From: an uncultured Pseudobdellovibrionaceae bacterium
GTDB taxonomy: Bacteria; Bdellovibrionota; Bdellovibrionia; Bdellovibrionales; JAMPXM01
Reading direction: 5' to 3'
DNA length: 13,469 nucleotides
Assembly: GCA_934277865.1 (NCBI GenBank)
Contig: CAKQVW010000043.1
Coordinates: 1-13,469, forward strand
The translations under genes were made by a program, and so were the position numbers. The notes under the pieces are model-generated. The model was given only the letters and a program-made list of their open reading frames with translations, was not told the DNA's origin and ran no database searches. Shown here in pieces: positions 13,181-13,469 of this stretch (the first letter of the stretch is position 1; the number at the start of each line of letters is the position of its first letter).

Positions 13181-13469
13181 ATGAACAGTTCAAGAGCCCT
13201 TACGAAGTCTTTTGTTGCACTTGGAATCGTGCTGGCCGCTCTGCAGGCAGGCTGTCTGCAGACACGCTCGACGATGAAAGAGGCCGAAGAAAAGCAAGTC
13301 TTACGCAAGCAAGTGGTGTCGCTTCAGCAGAACACGGCAGATTCTTCGGCGCGATTCAGCGAGATCGACGAGGACCTTCGCAAGACGTCGGGACGAATCG
13401 AGACGCTGGATGCTCGTGTGACTCAAATCAAAGAGCGTGCAGAGAAAAATGACTTTGCCTTGGAAGCGA
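13181..13469 (+). CDS. Coiled-coil lipoprotein, YbgF/CpoB-like N-terminus (partial)
   Basis: Open at the right edge; 96 codons are visible. The start is ATG 13181 (or GTG 13178) with GGGAG at 13169-13173. The first 24 residues form a lipoprotein signal (basic n-region, hydrophobic core FVALGIVLAALQ, lipobox LQAGC with Cys25). The rest is a charged heptad-patterned coiled coil (VLRKQVVSLQQ, then IDEDLRKTSGRIETLDARV). In deltaproteobacterial-type genomes a lipoprotein with an N-terminal coiled coil and C-terminal TPRs (YbgF/CpoB-like) commonly follows pal, so that is the most likely identity, but the TPR part lies outside the window. Another coiled-coil lipoprotein (Lpp-like) cannot be excluded. 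Confidence 0.75.
   Translation, partial: MNSSRALTKSFVALGIVLAALQAGCLQTRSTMKEAEEKQVLRKQVVSLQQNTADSSARFSEIDEDLRKTSGRIETLDARVTQIKERAEKNDFALEA

Noticed and set aside
1..13469. CRISPR arrays, insertion sequences, tRNA or rRNA genes, phage genes
   Set aside because: No regularly spaced repeats, transposase or integrase motifs, cloverleaf-like sequences or rRNA segments were seen on either strand.

Overview
The window looks like chromosomal DNA of a Gram-negative, probably motile bacterium of the Bdellovibrionota (or another deltaproteobacterial-type lineage). This rests on the family mix: a soluble NtrB-type kinase with a PAS Cys cluster, a DUF2802-type membrane protein, a Pal/DUF4398/YbgF-like run of lipoproteins and an Omp85-like barrel protein. 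Base composition is even, at moderately high GC. I see no mobile element, tRNA, rRNA or CRISPR array. The taxonomic assignment is an inference.

Region 1 (20-6325, + strand) reads as one long transcription unit with overlapping or closely spaced genes. Two unrecognised helical proteins come first. They are followed by a soluble histidine kinase (pseudo-receiver, GAF-like, PAS, HisKA, HATPase), a single-domain response regulator that overlaps it by 4 bp, and a PilZ-like protein with a degenerate ligand motif. Housekeeping genes come next: rsmD (16S rRNA m2G966), coaD (phosphopantetheine adenylyltransferase) and a class I aspartate-type aminotransferase. A textbook intrinsic terminator (12-bp perfect stem) ends the unit.

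Region 2 (6413-7668, + strand) holds a membrane-anchored coiled-coil DUF2802-like protein. A small OB/S1-like protein follows, coupled to it through an ATGA overlap. A hairpin spanning the end of the small gene probably acts as a bidirectional terminator against the convergent genes.

Region 3 (11970 down to 7689, - strand) starts with the most striking gene of the window. It encodes a 1003-residue exported protein that joins a gluzincin-type zinc-peptidase domain (HEYAH...WYLEG), a TolB-like beta-propeller and a C-terminal Omp85/BamA-like outer-membrane barrel. Two hairpins separate it from an atypical single-stranded DNA-binding protein, which is followed by an unrecognised 226-residue protein with its own promoter candidate.

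Region 4 (12059 to the right edge, + strand) is divergent from the big protease-barrel gene. A TTGACA-N17-AAGAAT promoter precedes pal (peptidoglycan-binding OmpA-like lipoprotein). Next come a DUF4398-like lipoprotein and the start of a coiled-coil lipoprotein resembling the N-terminus of YbgF/CpoB, cut by the window end. This is an envelope-maintenance (Tol-Pal type) neighbourhood. A strong intrinsic terminator hairpin lies inside the signal-peptide coding part of the DUF4398-like gene, which suggests that expression downstream of pal is attenuated.
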